A stretch of DNA of 64,000 nt, from NCBI RefSeq assembly GCF_009192765.1, contig NZ_VOHQ01000001.1, positions 434,001-498,000 on the forward strand, read 5' to 3'. The notes under the pieces are model-generated. The model was given only the letters and a program-made list of their open reading frames with translations, searched no databases and had not been told where the DNA came from. Within the stretch, counting starts at the first letter, position 1, and every line of letters begins with the position of its first letter. Origin of the DNA: Agriterribacter humi (lineage in GTDB: Bacteria; Bacteroidota; Bacteroidia; Chitinophagales; Chitinophagaceae). Made by a program: the position numbers and the translations under genes. Shown here piece after piece: positions 53,585 to 62,678 of the stretch.

Positions 53585-53692
53585 AAAAAACAAAAAACAA
53601 GAACCAAATTATATACAGATGGTTCGTTCCTCACCATGACAAACAAATTTCAAATCCTTCCCTGAAACCTGTAACTTGAAACCTGCTCCTCT
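53585..53692. repeat. heptanucleotide repeats after the propeller lipoprotein stop
   Basis: Read on the minus strand from the stop at 53693: GAGCAG, GTTTCAA, GTTACAG, GTTTCAG, then GGATTTGAAATTTGTTTG (matching the block before pgi), and CAAAAAAC words further left. It is the fourth GTTRCAR-type block that begins next to a stop codon on this strand. Confidence 0.65.
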
Positions 53693-54919
53693 TCACTCCA
53701 GCATTACCTGTTTAAACAAAACATATTCACTATCCTTTATTCTTTCAGTATAGGCAACCAATACCTTATTTGCATTAACAGGATGTATAACCGGGAAAGA
53801 AGCATCACCGTTAACAGCCGTGATATATGCTTTGCTCATTACATTTCCGTCTGCGTTCCGTTCTTCAATACCAATCCGGCTATTAAAATTTCCGCCATCC
53901 GCGAAACTTTCATTCCAAACGATTAAGATATTATCATTAGAAAGTGATGCGATCTGGCAATGTTTGGAGGCCTTACCACTTACATTGTTACGGTTTGAAA
54001 ACGACTGCCCATTATCAGAAGAGTTATTATAATAAACACCCGCACTACCTCCGCCCGAAAACCATGTAAAATGCAAACCTTCTTTATTTTCCGCTATTGC
54101 CGGACCGGTATGCGGGCAACCACTAATGACCCAATTGTCTTCGCTTATTCTTTTAGGTGATGAAAACGAATATCCTTTATCTGTGGATACGATATGCACC
54201 ATATCCCGGATGCTGTCATTGATGATCGCCCGGTATAATACATGGATATTTTCCTTTTTATCAATAAACAGATCCGTACGGCAACACTGGCAACAAGGTT
54301 CGCTGATCAATTGTTCATCTTCAAAACCATTATTACCTTTTGTTACGGCATAGTATAATCCCGAGCCTTCTTTTTTTGACCGCTTCCTGTTATCCAGCCA
54401 AACAATACCGGCTTCCCCACCGGGCAACAATGCCACATCAAAATAGCGCTGATCGAAACTGGCAGTATCTTTCGTTAAAGAAACAGGCTTCGTCCATATT
54501 TTACCGTTATCAAATGATTGTGTATAGTACACTAAACCGGAATAAGCATTTTCTGGATTCGGATTAGCGGCGCCCCAAACAGCAATGATCTCCCCGGATG
54601 GCTTAAATATTATTTTTGGCATATTCTCACCATGCGGATGAACATTGTTACTTCCGGGTACTTCAACAGGTCTGTTAAACGTTTTTCCTTCGTCCCCGGA
54701 AACCGCATAACACAAAACAGAGGTGGCAGTATCTACCTGCTTAACCCAGCTTAAAACGATATTATTTTTATTGTCTCTTGTAAGATAAGGACAGGAGCCT
54801 TTAGCCGCATCTATCAATGTTCCCTGCGAAGCAGCAATGGTTTGCTTTTTATTTTCGGTTTGGCACCCATAAATAAAGACAGCGCTTATGAATGCTACTA
54901 AAATTAACTCTTTTTTCAT
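53693..54919 (-). CDS. sialidase-fold (BNR propeller) lipoprotein with CCxCC cluster
   Basis: 408 residues from the ATG at 54917-54919 (MKKELILVAF, lipobox IYGC). Asp-box-like turns (SGDEGKTFNRP, SFDNGKIWTKP, STDKGYSFSSP, SSDNGQSFSN) repeat through the protein, which gives a sialidase-type beta-propeller. Residues 209-213 are Cys-Cys-Gln-Cys-Cys in ISEPCCQCCRTDL. I see no clear set of catalytic Arg triad and Tyr/Glu, so a binding role (perhaps metal) is at least as likely as glycosidase activity. It follows the TonB receptor by 37 bp in the same transcript. Confidence 0.8.
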   Translation of the reverse strand: MKKELILVAFISAVFIYGCQTENKKQTIAASQGTLIDAAKGSCPYLTRDNKNNIVLSWVKQVDTATSVLCYAVSGDEGKTFNRPVEVPGSNNVHPHGENMPKIIFKPSGEIIAVWGAANPNPENAYSGLVYYTQSFDNGKIWTKPVSLTKDTASFDQRYFDVALLPGGEAGIVWLDNRKRSKKEGSGLYYAVTKGNNGFEDEQLISEPCCQCCRTDLFIDKKENIHVLYRAIINDSIRDMVHIVSTDKGYSFSSPKRISEDNWVISGCPHTGPAIAENKEGLHFTWFSGGGSAGVYYNNSSDNGQSFSNRNNVSGKASKHCQIASLSNDNILIVWNESFADGGNFNSRIGIEERNADGNVMSKAYITAVNGDASFPVIHPVNANKVLVAYTERIKDSEYVLFKQVMLE

Positions 54920-54956
54920 GCTTTTGATTTTGAAGAAACAACTCACTCCCTTTTCA

Positions 54957-57242
54957 TTATTGATCATTGAAACTGTATGCCAGTCCCACATTGAAAGTTC
55001 TTAACTGGCCGGGGCGATAGGAAGTACCATATGCGCTTTTATCTACAGTGGTTGCGTAAATTTTGTTTGCTATATTGAGACAGTTTGTCCAAAGCTCAAA
55101 CCCTTTGAAGCCGTATCCTGCTCTTACATTGAGTACCGTAAAACCCTTATACTTGGCTGTATTTTGAGGATCCGTATAATAATTGCTCATGCCCTGCAAT
55201 TCTGCTGCTATTCTAAGGCCTTTGCAATAGTGAGGTCTGTAGGTAATTTCTCCGTTATAAATATAAGCCGGCGCCTGTGCCATCCTGTTGCCCGAAAAAT
55301 CTTTACCCTGTTGTATATAATCAATGTAGGTATGTTCGGCATAAGAGCCTGCGATGCGAATGGCTATATCTTCCACAAGCGTATATTTTATATTGGCTTC
55401 AATGCCCTTGTGGCTTGTTTTACCCGTATTTTGATTTTGATAAAATCCATCCGCAAGTCTTACGCTTACAATTTCATTTTTGCCATCCAGTTTGTATACC
55501 GAAACTTCTGCATACCCTTTGCCGGCAGCAAATGAAACCCATCCTCCCGCCTCATAATTTTGGTATGAGGCTGCTTTTAATACAGGCACCTGCACACCGG
55601 CATACATATCCGTAATATTGGGAGGAGCAAAACCTACGCTGTAATTAATATAGGCCCCTTTATTTTTTCCAAAGTCGTAGGTAATACCAAGCTTGGGCGT
55701 AAAATTATCAAAGTGATCTGTAGCATCCCGGGCGCCTGTAAATGCACCAGGTAATAAATGATTATCGAACTGGTAATCCAGTCTGTCGTAACGGGCCGCA
55801 GCTACTAATTTCAATTTACCGGTTGGCTTATATTCAAACTGGGTATATACAGCGCTATTAAAAAGATCCACATTGTAATAGGTGAGCAAACTGTCTTTTG
55901 CTGTATAGTTATAATAAATTCCATTTGCATTCCTGTCAATATCTGTGAACTGTGCATGGTAAGCGGCAGGACTGTAATCCATACTTACACCTGAGATGAA
56001 TCTCGCATTTATGGCTTTCAATTCTGTTGTATGCTGCAGCACTGCTCCATAGCTTTTGAAAGCATCTTCATTGATCTGTCCTTTAGCTTTTGCTGTATTG
56101 CCGGCAATATTACTTATTGAATAAAAAGGATTTTGACCAATAGTGGTATTCCGGTAGAAAATGGTAAGATTTGTTTTATTATCATCATTCCATTCCTTGT
56201 TCAATGTAGTTCTCAACCGAAAAGCATTCACTTTCCTGCAGGTGAAGCGGTAAAAGCTGGTATAATCTTTATTATAAAAATGAGCGCTGTCCAAACCTCC
56301 TTTCTGATCTGTTTTATAGCTGATATAGTCAGCAACAGCAGTCAGTTTCATTTTGCTGTTAAAACTATAATCAGTCCTCAGTGTTAAAGCTGTTTTTTCA
56401 AAATCGTTGTGCTCCTCAGGTGGCTGATTTTGATGAACATAATAGCCACCTATATACATGCCGAGCTTTTTATACGTATTGCTCATATTGAAATCCGTAC
56501 GCTTATATCCCCTGCTTCCGCCTTCTACCTGGATTTTCCCCGACAAAAACGGAGAAGGCGCCTGTGTAATAAAATTGATCGCTCCTCCTACGGCCTCACT
56601 TCCGTACAGGGAGGATGCCGGGCCTTTAATAACCTCAATACGCTGGAGTGACGCCTGGTTAATTTCTATCAGTGCATTGTGATTAAAGTCTCCTACCGTT
56701 CTGATGGGAATGCCATCTTCGAGATACAGGAACAGGTTTTTTGTACCCATGGGCTGGCGAACCGCCATGCTGTGCTGTTCGTTGCCCAGGTCAACCATAA
56801 ATACACCGGGAACTTTATTGACCAGCATATCGAGCCTTGTTGCTTTTGCATCATTTATCGCTGATTTTGAAATGACATTAATAGCCACCGGCACTTCGGT
56901 GCGCCGTTGAGCATCCCTGCTGCCCGAAACCACAATTTCATTGAGATTGGTAAAGGAAGGCGTAAGTAAAACGAAGGCTCCAAAATCTGGTAATGCAATA
57001 TTCCTGGGCTCATACCCGGCCGAACTAAACCTGATGCTATCCTCTTTTGAACCGCAATACAATGTAAAGCTCCCGTCCTTACCTGAAAGGGCACTGGTTT
57101 GATTATTTAAACCCGAAACTGTTACGCCCCCAAGCGGCTGGTTGGTGGCTGCATCAATAACTTTTCCTTCTATTTTTATTTGAGCGTATGCAACATGGAG
57201 CGCTAATATCAACAGCACGGCTAAGCACAATGGCTTATTCAT
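54957..57242 (-). CDS. TonB-dependent receptor
   Basis: 761 residues. Signal peptide (ending AYAQ, about 1-21), a CarboxypepD-regulatory-like domain (GKVIDAATNQPLGGVTVSG; about 23-100), plug domain (SGSRDAQRRTEVPVAINVIS; IEVIKGPASSLYGSEAVGGAINF in part) and a barrel of about 22 strands ending NVGLAYSFNDQ. It lacks the SusC motif and no SusD is near, so it belongs to the siderophore/vitamin/metal class. In the plug, Met and His residues cluster (EQHSMAVRQPMG). Neighbours with CNGKC and CCxCC motifs suggest a metal ligand; that is inference. Confidence 0.9.
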   Translation of the reverse strand: MNKPLCLAVLLILALHVAYAQIKIEGKVIDAATNQPLGGVTVSGLNNQTSALSGKDGSFTLYCGSKEDSIRFSSAGYEPRNIALPDFGAFVLLTPSFTNLNEIVVSGSRDAQRRTEVPVAINVISKSAINDAKATRLDMLVNKVPGVFMVDLGNEQHSMAVRQPMGTKNLFLYLEDGIPIRTVGDFNHNALIEINQASLQRIEVIKGPASSLYGSEAVGGAINFITQAPSPFLSGKIQVEGGSRGYKRTDFNMSNTYKKLGMYIGGYYVHQNQPPEEHNDFEKTALTLRTDYSFNSKMKLTAVADYISYKTDQKGGLDSAHFYNKDYTSFYRFTCRKVNAFRLRTTLNKEWNDDNKTNLTIFYRNTTIGQNPFYSISNIAGNTAKAKGQINEDAFKSYGAVLQHTTELKAINARFISGVSMDYSPAAYHAQFTDIDRNANGIYYNYTAKDSLLTYYNVDLFNSAVYTQFEYKPTGKLKLVAAARYDRLDYQFDNHLLPGAFTGARDATDHFDNFTPKLGITYDFGKNKGAYINYSVGFAPPNITDMYAGVQVPVLKAASYQNYEAGGWVSFAAGKGYAEVSVYKLDGKNEIVSVRLADGFYQNQNTGKTSHKGIEANIKYTLVEDIAIRIAGSYAEHTYIDYIQQGKDFSGNRMAQAPAYIYNGEITYRPHYCKGLRIAAELQGMSNYYTDPQNTAKYKGFTVLNVRAGYGFKGFELWTNCLNIANKIYATTVDKSAYGTSYRPGQLRTFNVGLAYSFNDQ

Positions 57243-57317
57243 ACCAAAGAAAATTTAAGTAAATAATATTTCATCCTTAAGAAAGGACAACTGCAATCTT
57301 AAAACCGTAAAATAAGG

Positions 57318-57686
57318 CTATGCCGAAGGGGGATGAAATATGGAACGGTGGAAGGACGAAGTAAGCATATCGTTTTCAGTATGGTACTCTGCTGTAACCA
57401 AAAACGGATCATTTGAAAAGTCGAGTGATTTTGGAAGAAAAAAAAGTTGCATGTCGAACTTCTCCCATTTGGGAACAGGCGCCTGCTGATCCTGCTTCTC
57501 CTGCTGGTTTAATTGCTTAGTGAGATAACATTTACCGTTACAATGGGCTTGGGGCTTTTCTTTATTGATACAAAGAACCCTGGCTATATAGCTTTTATTA
57601 AAAAAATAATCTGCCCGAATTACAAATGAGCTGAATGTTTGTAAAAAGATAATGGTAAAAAGCAGTATGGTAGTAAAAACCTTCAA
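57318..57686 (-). CDS. small membrane protein with CxN...CNGKC motif
   Basis: 122 residues if translated from a TTG at 57684-57686 (KVFTTILLFTIIFLQ), which I prefer because a perfect -7 box TATCTTTG sits just upstream (57720-57713); an ATG at 57746 lies before that box. One N-terminal membrane helix, then VLCINKEKPQAHCNGKCYLTKQL with three cysteines, a Gln/Lys-rich linker and a hydrophobic C-terminus. I know similar unnamed proteins beside TonB receptors in this group but no function. The CNGKC pattern may bind copper or another soft metal. It is 75 bp upstream of the receptor gene. Confidence 0.7.
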   Translation of the reverse strand: MKVFTTILLFTIIFLQTFSSFVIRADYFFNKSYIARVLCINKEKPQAHCNGKCYLTKQLNQQEKQDQQAPVPKWEKFDMQLFFLPKSLDFSNDPFLVTAEYHTENDMLTSSFHRSIFHPPSA

Positions 57687-57712
57687 TTTGCTGGTATAAT
57701 AATCTAATGCTG

Positions 57713-57720
57713 CAAAGATA
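57713..57720 (-). promoter_or_regulatory. -7 promoter box of the TonB receptor operon
   Basis: TATCTTTG on the minus strand, a perfect TAnnTTTG, 26 bp before the TTG start at 57686. A TTTTG lies only 13 bases upstream of it, too close for a standard -33, so activation by another factor is possible. Confidence 0.55.
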
Positions 57721-57960
57721 TAACAGGAAAGATCAAAACAGTTCATTTTCTTTTATGATATTCATCATAATCAAGGCTGTTTTAAATTATATGGTAAGAA
57801 AAACATTATTCAGTTTAATTGCCGGTACCAATATTAGAGTATTTGCCGGCGTTAAGGTTACAAAACCCCTCCTTTATTTCCGCTCCGCATATACCCCTGC
57901 CTTGATAGAATACGATGGTTGAAGTAAAGTGAGCCCCGGGAGAGTTAAAGCTGCGATCTG

Positions 57961-60324
57961 TTATCTTGTTCTAAGCGTTAGGGTTACCAGTTGCTGATTG
58001 CGCATAATGGTAAGCGTAATTTCACCTGTCCAGTTCAGGGATTGATAAACATCCATCAGTTGTTTTACATCTTCAACATTTTTGTTCCCGGCAGTGCGAA
58101 TAACATCTTTGTTCTGCAACCCGGATAAAGATAAAAGACTGTTATCCCCTGCTGATATAACAATTACCCCTGCTTCATCAGGAAGTCCATAAGCCGAACG
58201 GTCTCCCAGTCCGTCAACAGATTTTACAGAACCTCCCAGGAATGATACTTCCACTGATTTATCTTCCAGTCCTGCATCTGTTATCAATACAGGTATCTGC
58301 GGCTGTAATGCTATTTTTTTTAAGGAAGGTTTTTTTACGCCAAATGCATCCATTGGAAAATTCTTAAACCCGGTTTTAAGTGCGGGAGAATTGGCAGCAA
58401 CTCTATAATCCCCTTTTTCAGGATCAACAAACAATGGATCTCCTGCCAAACTGTTTTTATCCGTCCCGTTGGACTTTGCATCATTGAGTGCAGTGGTATC
58501 GGGAAATAAATTATAATCAATGCGTTTTCCCCAGTCGCTGATTTGAATAGGCGCGTATTTTTTCATCACGATATTTCTTTCAAATACATCGCCACTGTTT
58601 TTAAACCACACATGCGGGTGAAAGGAATTATTGATCATAATATTATTCTCTACTATCCTGTAAAAACCTTCTCGCAGCTTAAGTCCGCCATTTAAGCAAA
58701 GATTATTATAGATATGATAGTTAGATGAACCGTCATCGAGGTCAATATCCCAGCCATGATCGCAACGGAAGCGGTTGTTGCGGATTATGGTTTGCTCCTG
58801 CGCATCAAGTAGTATCAGTTCAGGATGAACAGCCACCAGGCTGTCCATGTAATTTCTGTTTGGCGCCCAGAAACGGTCGCGCCCCCACGAATTAAAAGAT
58901 CCATGATCTCCTGTTTCTCTCACGGTATTAAATACGTCATTATATTCTATTATATGCCCGCCGAAACAACCATCGCCGATATTAATGCCAGCGCGTGAAG
59001 TATGGTAAATACTGTTATGGCTTACCGTAATGGAAGATGCTGCTTCTATTTCTACACCTGTTGCCTGTTTTTCTATATCGCCCAGGTCGTGAAAAAGATT
59101 GTCGGTAACGATACATTCCTGCGAAAAGTTATTGGTTAATGGCCCGGGCGTTTTATCTAACCGGGCATAAGGAATAAAATTTTCATACCCGAATGATGGA
59201 GAACGAACTGCTTTTGTGTCGCCGATAAAGCATACCGCATTAGCGCCAGTATTATAAATGTGACAACCAGTTACGGTATCCTTTTTATTGTAATTGCTGA
59301 ACATAATGGCATTGCCGCCAATACCTTCAAAAACACAATCCGCTATTTTACAGTTTTCAGTACCATCTAATAAAACAGCGCCACCTCTGTAAATTGTCCA
59401 GTCGCTGCGCAACAGTGGCTCTTTGGTATCCATGAAAGTGCGCTCGTTGTGTGCAAAATTCAGGTTAAGCAATTGTACATGGCGTAAAGGCTTTCCGGCA
59501 CTTCCTTTCAGTTCAATACTATTTTTAAGGTTCGATATTTCTACTACAGCTTTTGAGATATTTATTCCTTTTGGAGGATAATAATAGAGCAGTTGCTTTT
59601 TTTTATCCAGCCACCATTCTCCGGGCGCATCTAATTCTTCAAAAATATTTTCAACAAAGCGATATTCGTTATGCATTGCATTCGGGCGGTTATTCTGCCA
59701 GCCGCCTTCCAGTTGCACGTTACCTGTACGATCAACACCGGTTATACGGTAATGGAATCCTCCCCACTCATACGCATGCAATGCATGCACATATCCGCCC
59801 ACGGGGTTTTTCCATCGCTTTACTCTTTCCGGGGTGATAGCGTTTGCCGCTGTACCATGAAATATTCTTGCAGCAGAATCGTAATTCGGGTATCGCGCCG
59901 GCGGTTGCAGATTTTGATTGATATACAATCTTTCAAAAGAAATATCCGGGGGAACAGAAGCCACATATATCCCATTTTTATATGGCTTCCATTGAAGCTT
60001 TAAACGGCGTCCTGCACTGATGGTGACCTTTTCATTTTGATGGGCTTTGATTTGCAATGAAGCAGGTAAAAAATCTGCTGCATTTATTACAATGGTCTTG
60101 TTAAGATAGTAGGTACCTGCCCGTAATTCAATCGCTATGTCTTTATCGTTATTTCCAAGTGAATGATTAACAGCGTGCTGGATGGTTTTAAAAGGGCGGG
60201 CAAGGGTGCCAGGATTATTGTCGTTTCCGCCCGCAGCTACATACAATTTAACCTGCGTCATTGCAACTGTTCCTAAGCACAAAAAGAAAAAACACAATAC
60301 AAATTCTATTCTTAGCCTTTTCAT
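57961..60324 (-). CDS. right-handed beta-helix protein with C-terminal PDZ domain
   Basis: 787 residues. Signal peptide (about 1-23). The opening LYVAAGGNDNNPGTLARPFKTI is the start of pectate-lyase-like beta-helix enzymes; coil repeats such as ENCKIADCVFEGIGGNAIMF, VTGCHIYNTGANAVCF and ITVSHNSIYHTSRAGINIGD follow (about 320-560). Residues about 695-787 form a PDZ-like domain (GVIVISAGDNSLLSLSGLQN, KDVIRTAGNKNVEDVKQL). Related helix proteins are glycoside hydrolases or lyases, some in GH141-like groups; the activity here is not known. A PDZ at the end is unusual for such enzymes and may bind another envelope protein. Confidence 0.8.
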   Translation of the reverse strand: MKRLRIEFVLCFFFLCLGTVAMTQVKLYVAAGGNDNNPGTLARPFKTIQHAVNHSLGNNDKDIAIELRAGTYYLNKTIVINAADFLPASLQIKAHQNEKVTISAGRRLKLQWKPYKNGIYVASVPPDISFERLYINQNLQPPARYPNYDSAARIFHGTAANAITPERVKRWKNPVGGYVHALHAYEWGGFHYRITGVDRTGNVQLEGGWQNNRPNAMHNEYRFVENIFEELDAPGEWWLDKKKQLLYYYPPKGINISKAVVEISNLKNSIELKGSAGKPLRHVQLLNLNFAHNERTFMDTKEPLLRSDWTIYRGGAVLLDGTENCKIADCVFEGIGGNAIMFSNYNKKDTVTGCHIYNTGANAVCFIGDTKAVRSPSFGYENFIPYARLDKTPGPLTNNFSQECIVTDNLFHDLGDIEKQATGVEIEAASSITVSHNSIYHTSRAGINIGDGCFGGHIIEYNDVFNTVRETGDHGSFNSWGRDRFWAPNRNYMDSLVAVHPELILLDAQEQTIIRNNRFRCDHGWDIDLDDGSSNYHIYNNLCLNGGLKLREGFYRIVENNIMINNSFHPHVWFKNSGDVFERNIVMKKYAPIQISDWGKRIDYNLFPDTTALNDAKSNGTDKNSLAGDPLFVDPEKGDYRVAANSPALKTGFKNFPMDAFGVKKPSLKKIALQPQIPVLITDAGLEDKSVEVSFLGGSVKSVDGLGDRSAYGLPDEAGVIVISAGDNSLLSLSGLQNKDVIRTAGNKNVEDVKQLMDVYQSLNWTGEITLTIMRNQQLVTLTLRTR

Positions 60325-60529
60325 ATGCCCCGGGTAATTTTAAAATATTTATTTAACCATGCTAAAATTAATTGTTCCATGCCAATACCCGTGAAAATCA
60401 AACCGAATATTACATTATGATGATAAAGTGCCATCACATGCGTAAGCGGATGTAAAACTTCACAATTGCAGAACGTGCAGGGAAAATAGCGAAAAGGGGA
60501 TTCATTATGAGCTTAAACGCAAAGCATAT

Positions 60530-60757
60530 TTAATTTTCGTAGACCATTACCTTTGCTCTCAACAATATTTTAAGATAGGTTTTCAAATGTTTATCATCAT
60601 CAACATTATCAATCTTTTCAATATAAAATGGGGCTGACAGAAAGCCTTTATTATAAAAGGAGGCTTGCTTTTTATTATCTATTTCTACCCGGTAGTAGGC
60701 CTTTTCTCTATTGCTGGTGATATTGCATTCCTTAGTAAAGAAAAAAACTTTGTGCAT
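60530..60757 (-). CDS. small hypothetical protein
   Basis: 75 residues, rich in Lys, Tyr and Phe (YYRVEIDNKKQASFYNKGF, HLKTYLKILLRAKVMVYEN), with no signal peptide, membrane helix or known motif. The pattern of strand-like YYRVEI and a C-terminal helix is plausible for a small folded domain. It lies between the beta-helix gene and the SGNH hydrolase gene on the same strand. It may be real or chance. Confidence 0.4.
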   Translation of the reverse strand: MHKVFFFTKECNITSNREKAYYRVEIDNKKQASFYNKGFLSAPFYIEKIDNVDDDKHLKTYLKILLRAKVMVYEN

Positions 60758-60916
60758 TTTTATCCGGGTATTGAAGTGTACCTCCTATAACGGAAAACAA
60801 GGTATCTTAATTGGTGTCTTATGATAAATAAGTTTGGCAGGCACCCTTTCTGTCATAATAGAGATAACTTCTATCAAAAAACCGATAACCACTGGCTAAC
60901 GCGGGTTCACCTATAC

Positions 60917-62062
60917 CTACCGTATCAGCAATGCGCTCACTACCTGTGCATACCACCGGGCAAGGTAATCGTTGGGATGGTTAACATTATTTCCAGTCAT
61001 ATCCTGGTATGCCTTATGCCGCAATAATTCTTCATGTATAGCGGTCATGTCAGCAATGGCAATGCCGGTATCCTTCAGATTTAAGAGCGGTTGCTGATAT
61101 TCTTTTTGAATCTTGCTCTGAACAGCATCAGGATTAGCAAGCATAGGAGTAACCACAATAAATTCACACGAAGGATGTGCTGTTTTTACCTGTTGCATAA
61201 TATCCTTAACCTGTTGTACAAATACATTAGGCGCAATCTTAAACGTTCCATCGTTCATGCCAAACCCAATCACTACCAAATCGGGCTTTTCAGTATTCAA
61301 CAGGGCAACGGCATTCTCCACTCCCCAACTGGCCAACATTCCGCCTTTGGATTTGTTTTTATAATGAACAGGGCCTGCATAGTTATTGCGCAGGTTATTA
61401 ATAATCATTTCCGGCCAGGTTGGCAAAAAAGGTGGCTTATTAATTGTTGCACTTGAATTTGCCCCGGCTTCTATACTGTTGCCGTAAAATAAAATATTTA
61501 CCGGTGTACCGGTTTTTAACTTTGAAAGGATATTGGGAAGTTGTTTTTCTGCATACAAAGGAACCTTACCCTCCCACTGACTTTGAGATGCTCTTATGTA
61601 GGTTACAGACAATTGTTTTGACTGCAACAATCCGCCTTCACTAAAAAGCACGTAATGTTTTTCAGTGTTACTTTCCATAGAAACCCCGTCTTTTTTGTCC
61701 GAAAAAAACAACTCCTCCTTCGTAAAATAAGGAATAGCGGATTTCCGTGTAAGCACAATTTTTCCATTTTTATATTTCCAATCTTTCCCCCTTTTATATT
61801 CCCGCTGCAAATAGGTATCCTTCACCGATATGATGTTTCCTGCAGAAAATAACAACCGGCCTTCGGGAGCCTTTTTGCCATGCTTTATGGGCTGAACCGC
61901 TTCACTGTAAATGGTATCTGCTTTCCAAAATGGTTTTAAATAGTCCTTCAGATTAACATACCGTGCCCAGGCCAAGTTAGCTGTTTTATTATCCTGTGCA
62001 GCAGATTGCCGCCCCAGCAACATTAAAAAAAATACTGCCGGTATAAATATTTTATTACTCAT
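60917..62062 (-). CDS. secreted SGNH/GDSL hydrolase
   Basis: 381 residues from the ATG at 62060-62062 (MSNKIFIPAVFFLMLL, signal peptide to about 22); three more Met codons lie just upstream in frame. An N-terminal beta-sandwich of about 170 residues precedes the SGNH domain: block I YGNSIEAGAN (catalytic Ser about 195), block II Gly in KGGMLASWG, block III GFGMNDG (Asn), block V HPNDYLARWY with Asp and His. The two-domain layout fits carbohydrate esterases that deacetylate polysaccharides. It lies in the same direction as the beta-helix protein gene, perhaps one glycan-processing set. Confidence 0.88.
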   Translation of the reverse strand: MSNKIFIPAVFFLMLLGRQSAAQDNKTANLAWARYVNLKDYLKPFWKADTIYSEAVQPIKHGKKAPEGRLLFSAGNIISVKDTYLQREYKRGKDWKYKNGKIVLTRKSAIPYFTKEELFFSDKKDGVSMESNTEKHYVLFSEGGLLQSKQLSVTYIRASQSQWEGKVPLYAEKQLPNILSKLKTGTPVNILFYGNSIEAGANSSATINKPPFLPTWPEMIINNLRNNYAGPVHYKNKSKGGMLASWGVENAVALLNTEKPDLVVIGFGMNDGTFKIAPNVFVQQVKDIMQQVKTAHPSCEFIVVTPMLANPDAVQSKIQKEYQQPLLNLKDTGIAIADMTAIHEELLRHKAYQDMTGNNVNHPNDYLARWYAQVVSALLIR

Positions 62063-62284
62063 AATAACCATTATCATTATCAAACAATATAGCCAGATAA
62101 ATCATTACAAAATGTACCGATACTAATCTCATCCTCACGCAGCTTAATACTACTACCGGTAATAAATATTCAATTTCCTGACGGCAGCAGAAACATTATA
62201 CGTTCGCGATACTTCCGGCCAATACTGGCAGATGCTCTATGCAAGTAATCCTTACACGTATTTAGTTTTGAACCGGTGTGTACA
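62063..62284. other. gap between SGNH gene and sigma remnant
   Basis: About 200 bp without gene apart from the protein tail at 62262-62284. No promoter box with the TAnnTTTG pattern or strong hairpin is seen. It probably contains the SGNH promoter and the scar of the deletion described at 62.3 kb. Confidence 0.35.
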
Positions 62285-62343
62285 TCAAATCAAAACCGCT
62301 GAATTCAAATCCTGCATCAAAAGTTCCCGGCACTTCCCAGCCC
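62262..62343 (-). pseudogene. 3' tail of a lost gene
   Basis: A frame without a start reads GWEVPGTFDAGFEFSG and FDLMYTPVQN before a TAA at 62262-62264. It is protein-like (aromatic and Gly pattern) and is in a different frame from the sigma fragment that it overlaps at 62285-62343. I read it as the last 26 codons of a gene whose body was deleted. The family is not recognisable. Confidence 0.4.
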
Positions 62344-62515
62344 ATAAATCGGTGAAAATATCCTGCACAACATCGCTGCATATTTCCTTGTCCCGCAGTC
62401 GTTTGTAGGCACTGTTAAATAATGTATACCAATACCTGTTGTAAATTTCATCAAAGGCAGGACTGCTGCCCTGTTTTATAAGCAAAAAAAGTTGTTCATC
62501 ACTAAGGGTTGTCAT
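62285..62515 (-). pseudogene. truncated ECF sigma factor gene (region 2 only)
   Basis: From the ATG at 62513-62515 the frame reads MTTLSDEQLFLLIKQGSSPAFDEIY, NRYWYTLFNSAYKRLRDKE and DVVQDIFTDLW, a near-perfect FecI/ECF region 2 of the kind tied to SusCD or FecR in Bacteroidota. After FTDLW the sequence departs from the family and stops 18 codons later; region 3/4 linker and the region 4 HTH are absent. Downstream sequence in all three frames shows no region 4. The break lies at about 62340. It is most likely a decayed gene, although a short regulator peptide cannot be ruled out. Confidence 0.72.
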
Positions 62516-62593
62516 GGCAAGAGGTATTCCGATCTGGACAAATGTAGATAAAAACTGTTCATCACAAAAACAATACTGCCAGGTACAAGAAAA

Positions 62594-62622
62594 GAGGCGT
62601 CTCAAGTTTTTGAGACAGCCTC
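62594..62622 (-). terminator. terminator of the seven-repeat propeller gene
   Basis: Read leftward: GAGGC, bulge, GTCTCAA, 4-base loop, TTGAGAC, GCCTC, then TTTTCTT. A 12-bp stem with one bulged base and a T-tract, 57 bp after the stop at 62679. Confidence 0.8.
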
Positions 62623-62678
62623 CGTAGCTGTAAAGCATTGATTTTATCAACAGATCAATGCAGCCCGCTGACCAGGTA

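Noticed and set aside
57707-57922. Rightward 71-codon frame upstream of the CNGKC gene
   Set aside because: It overlaps the promoter region of the divergent gene and shows no motif or signal.
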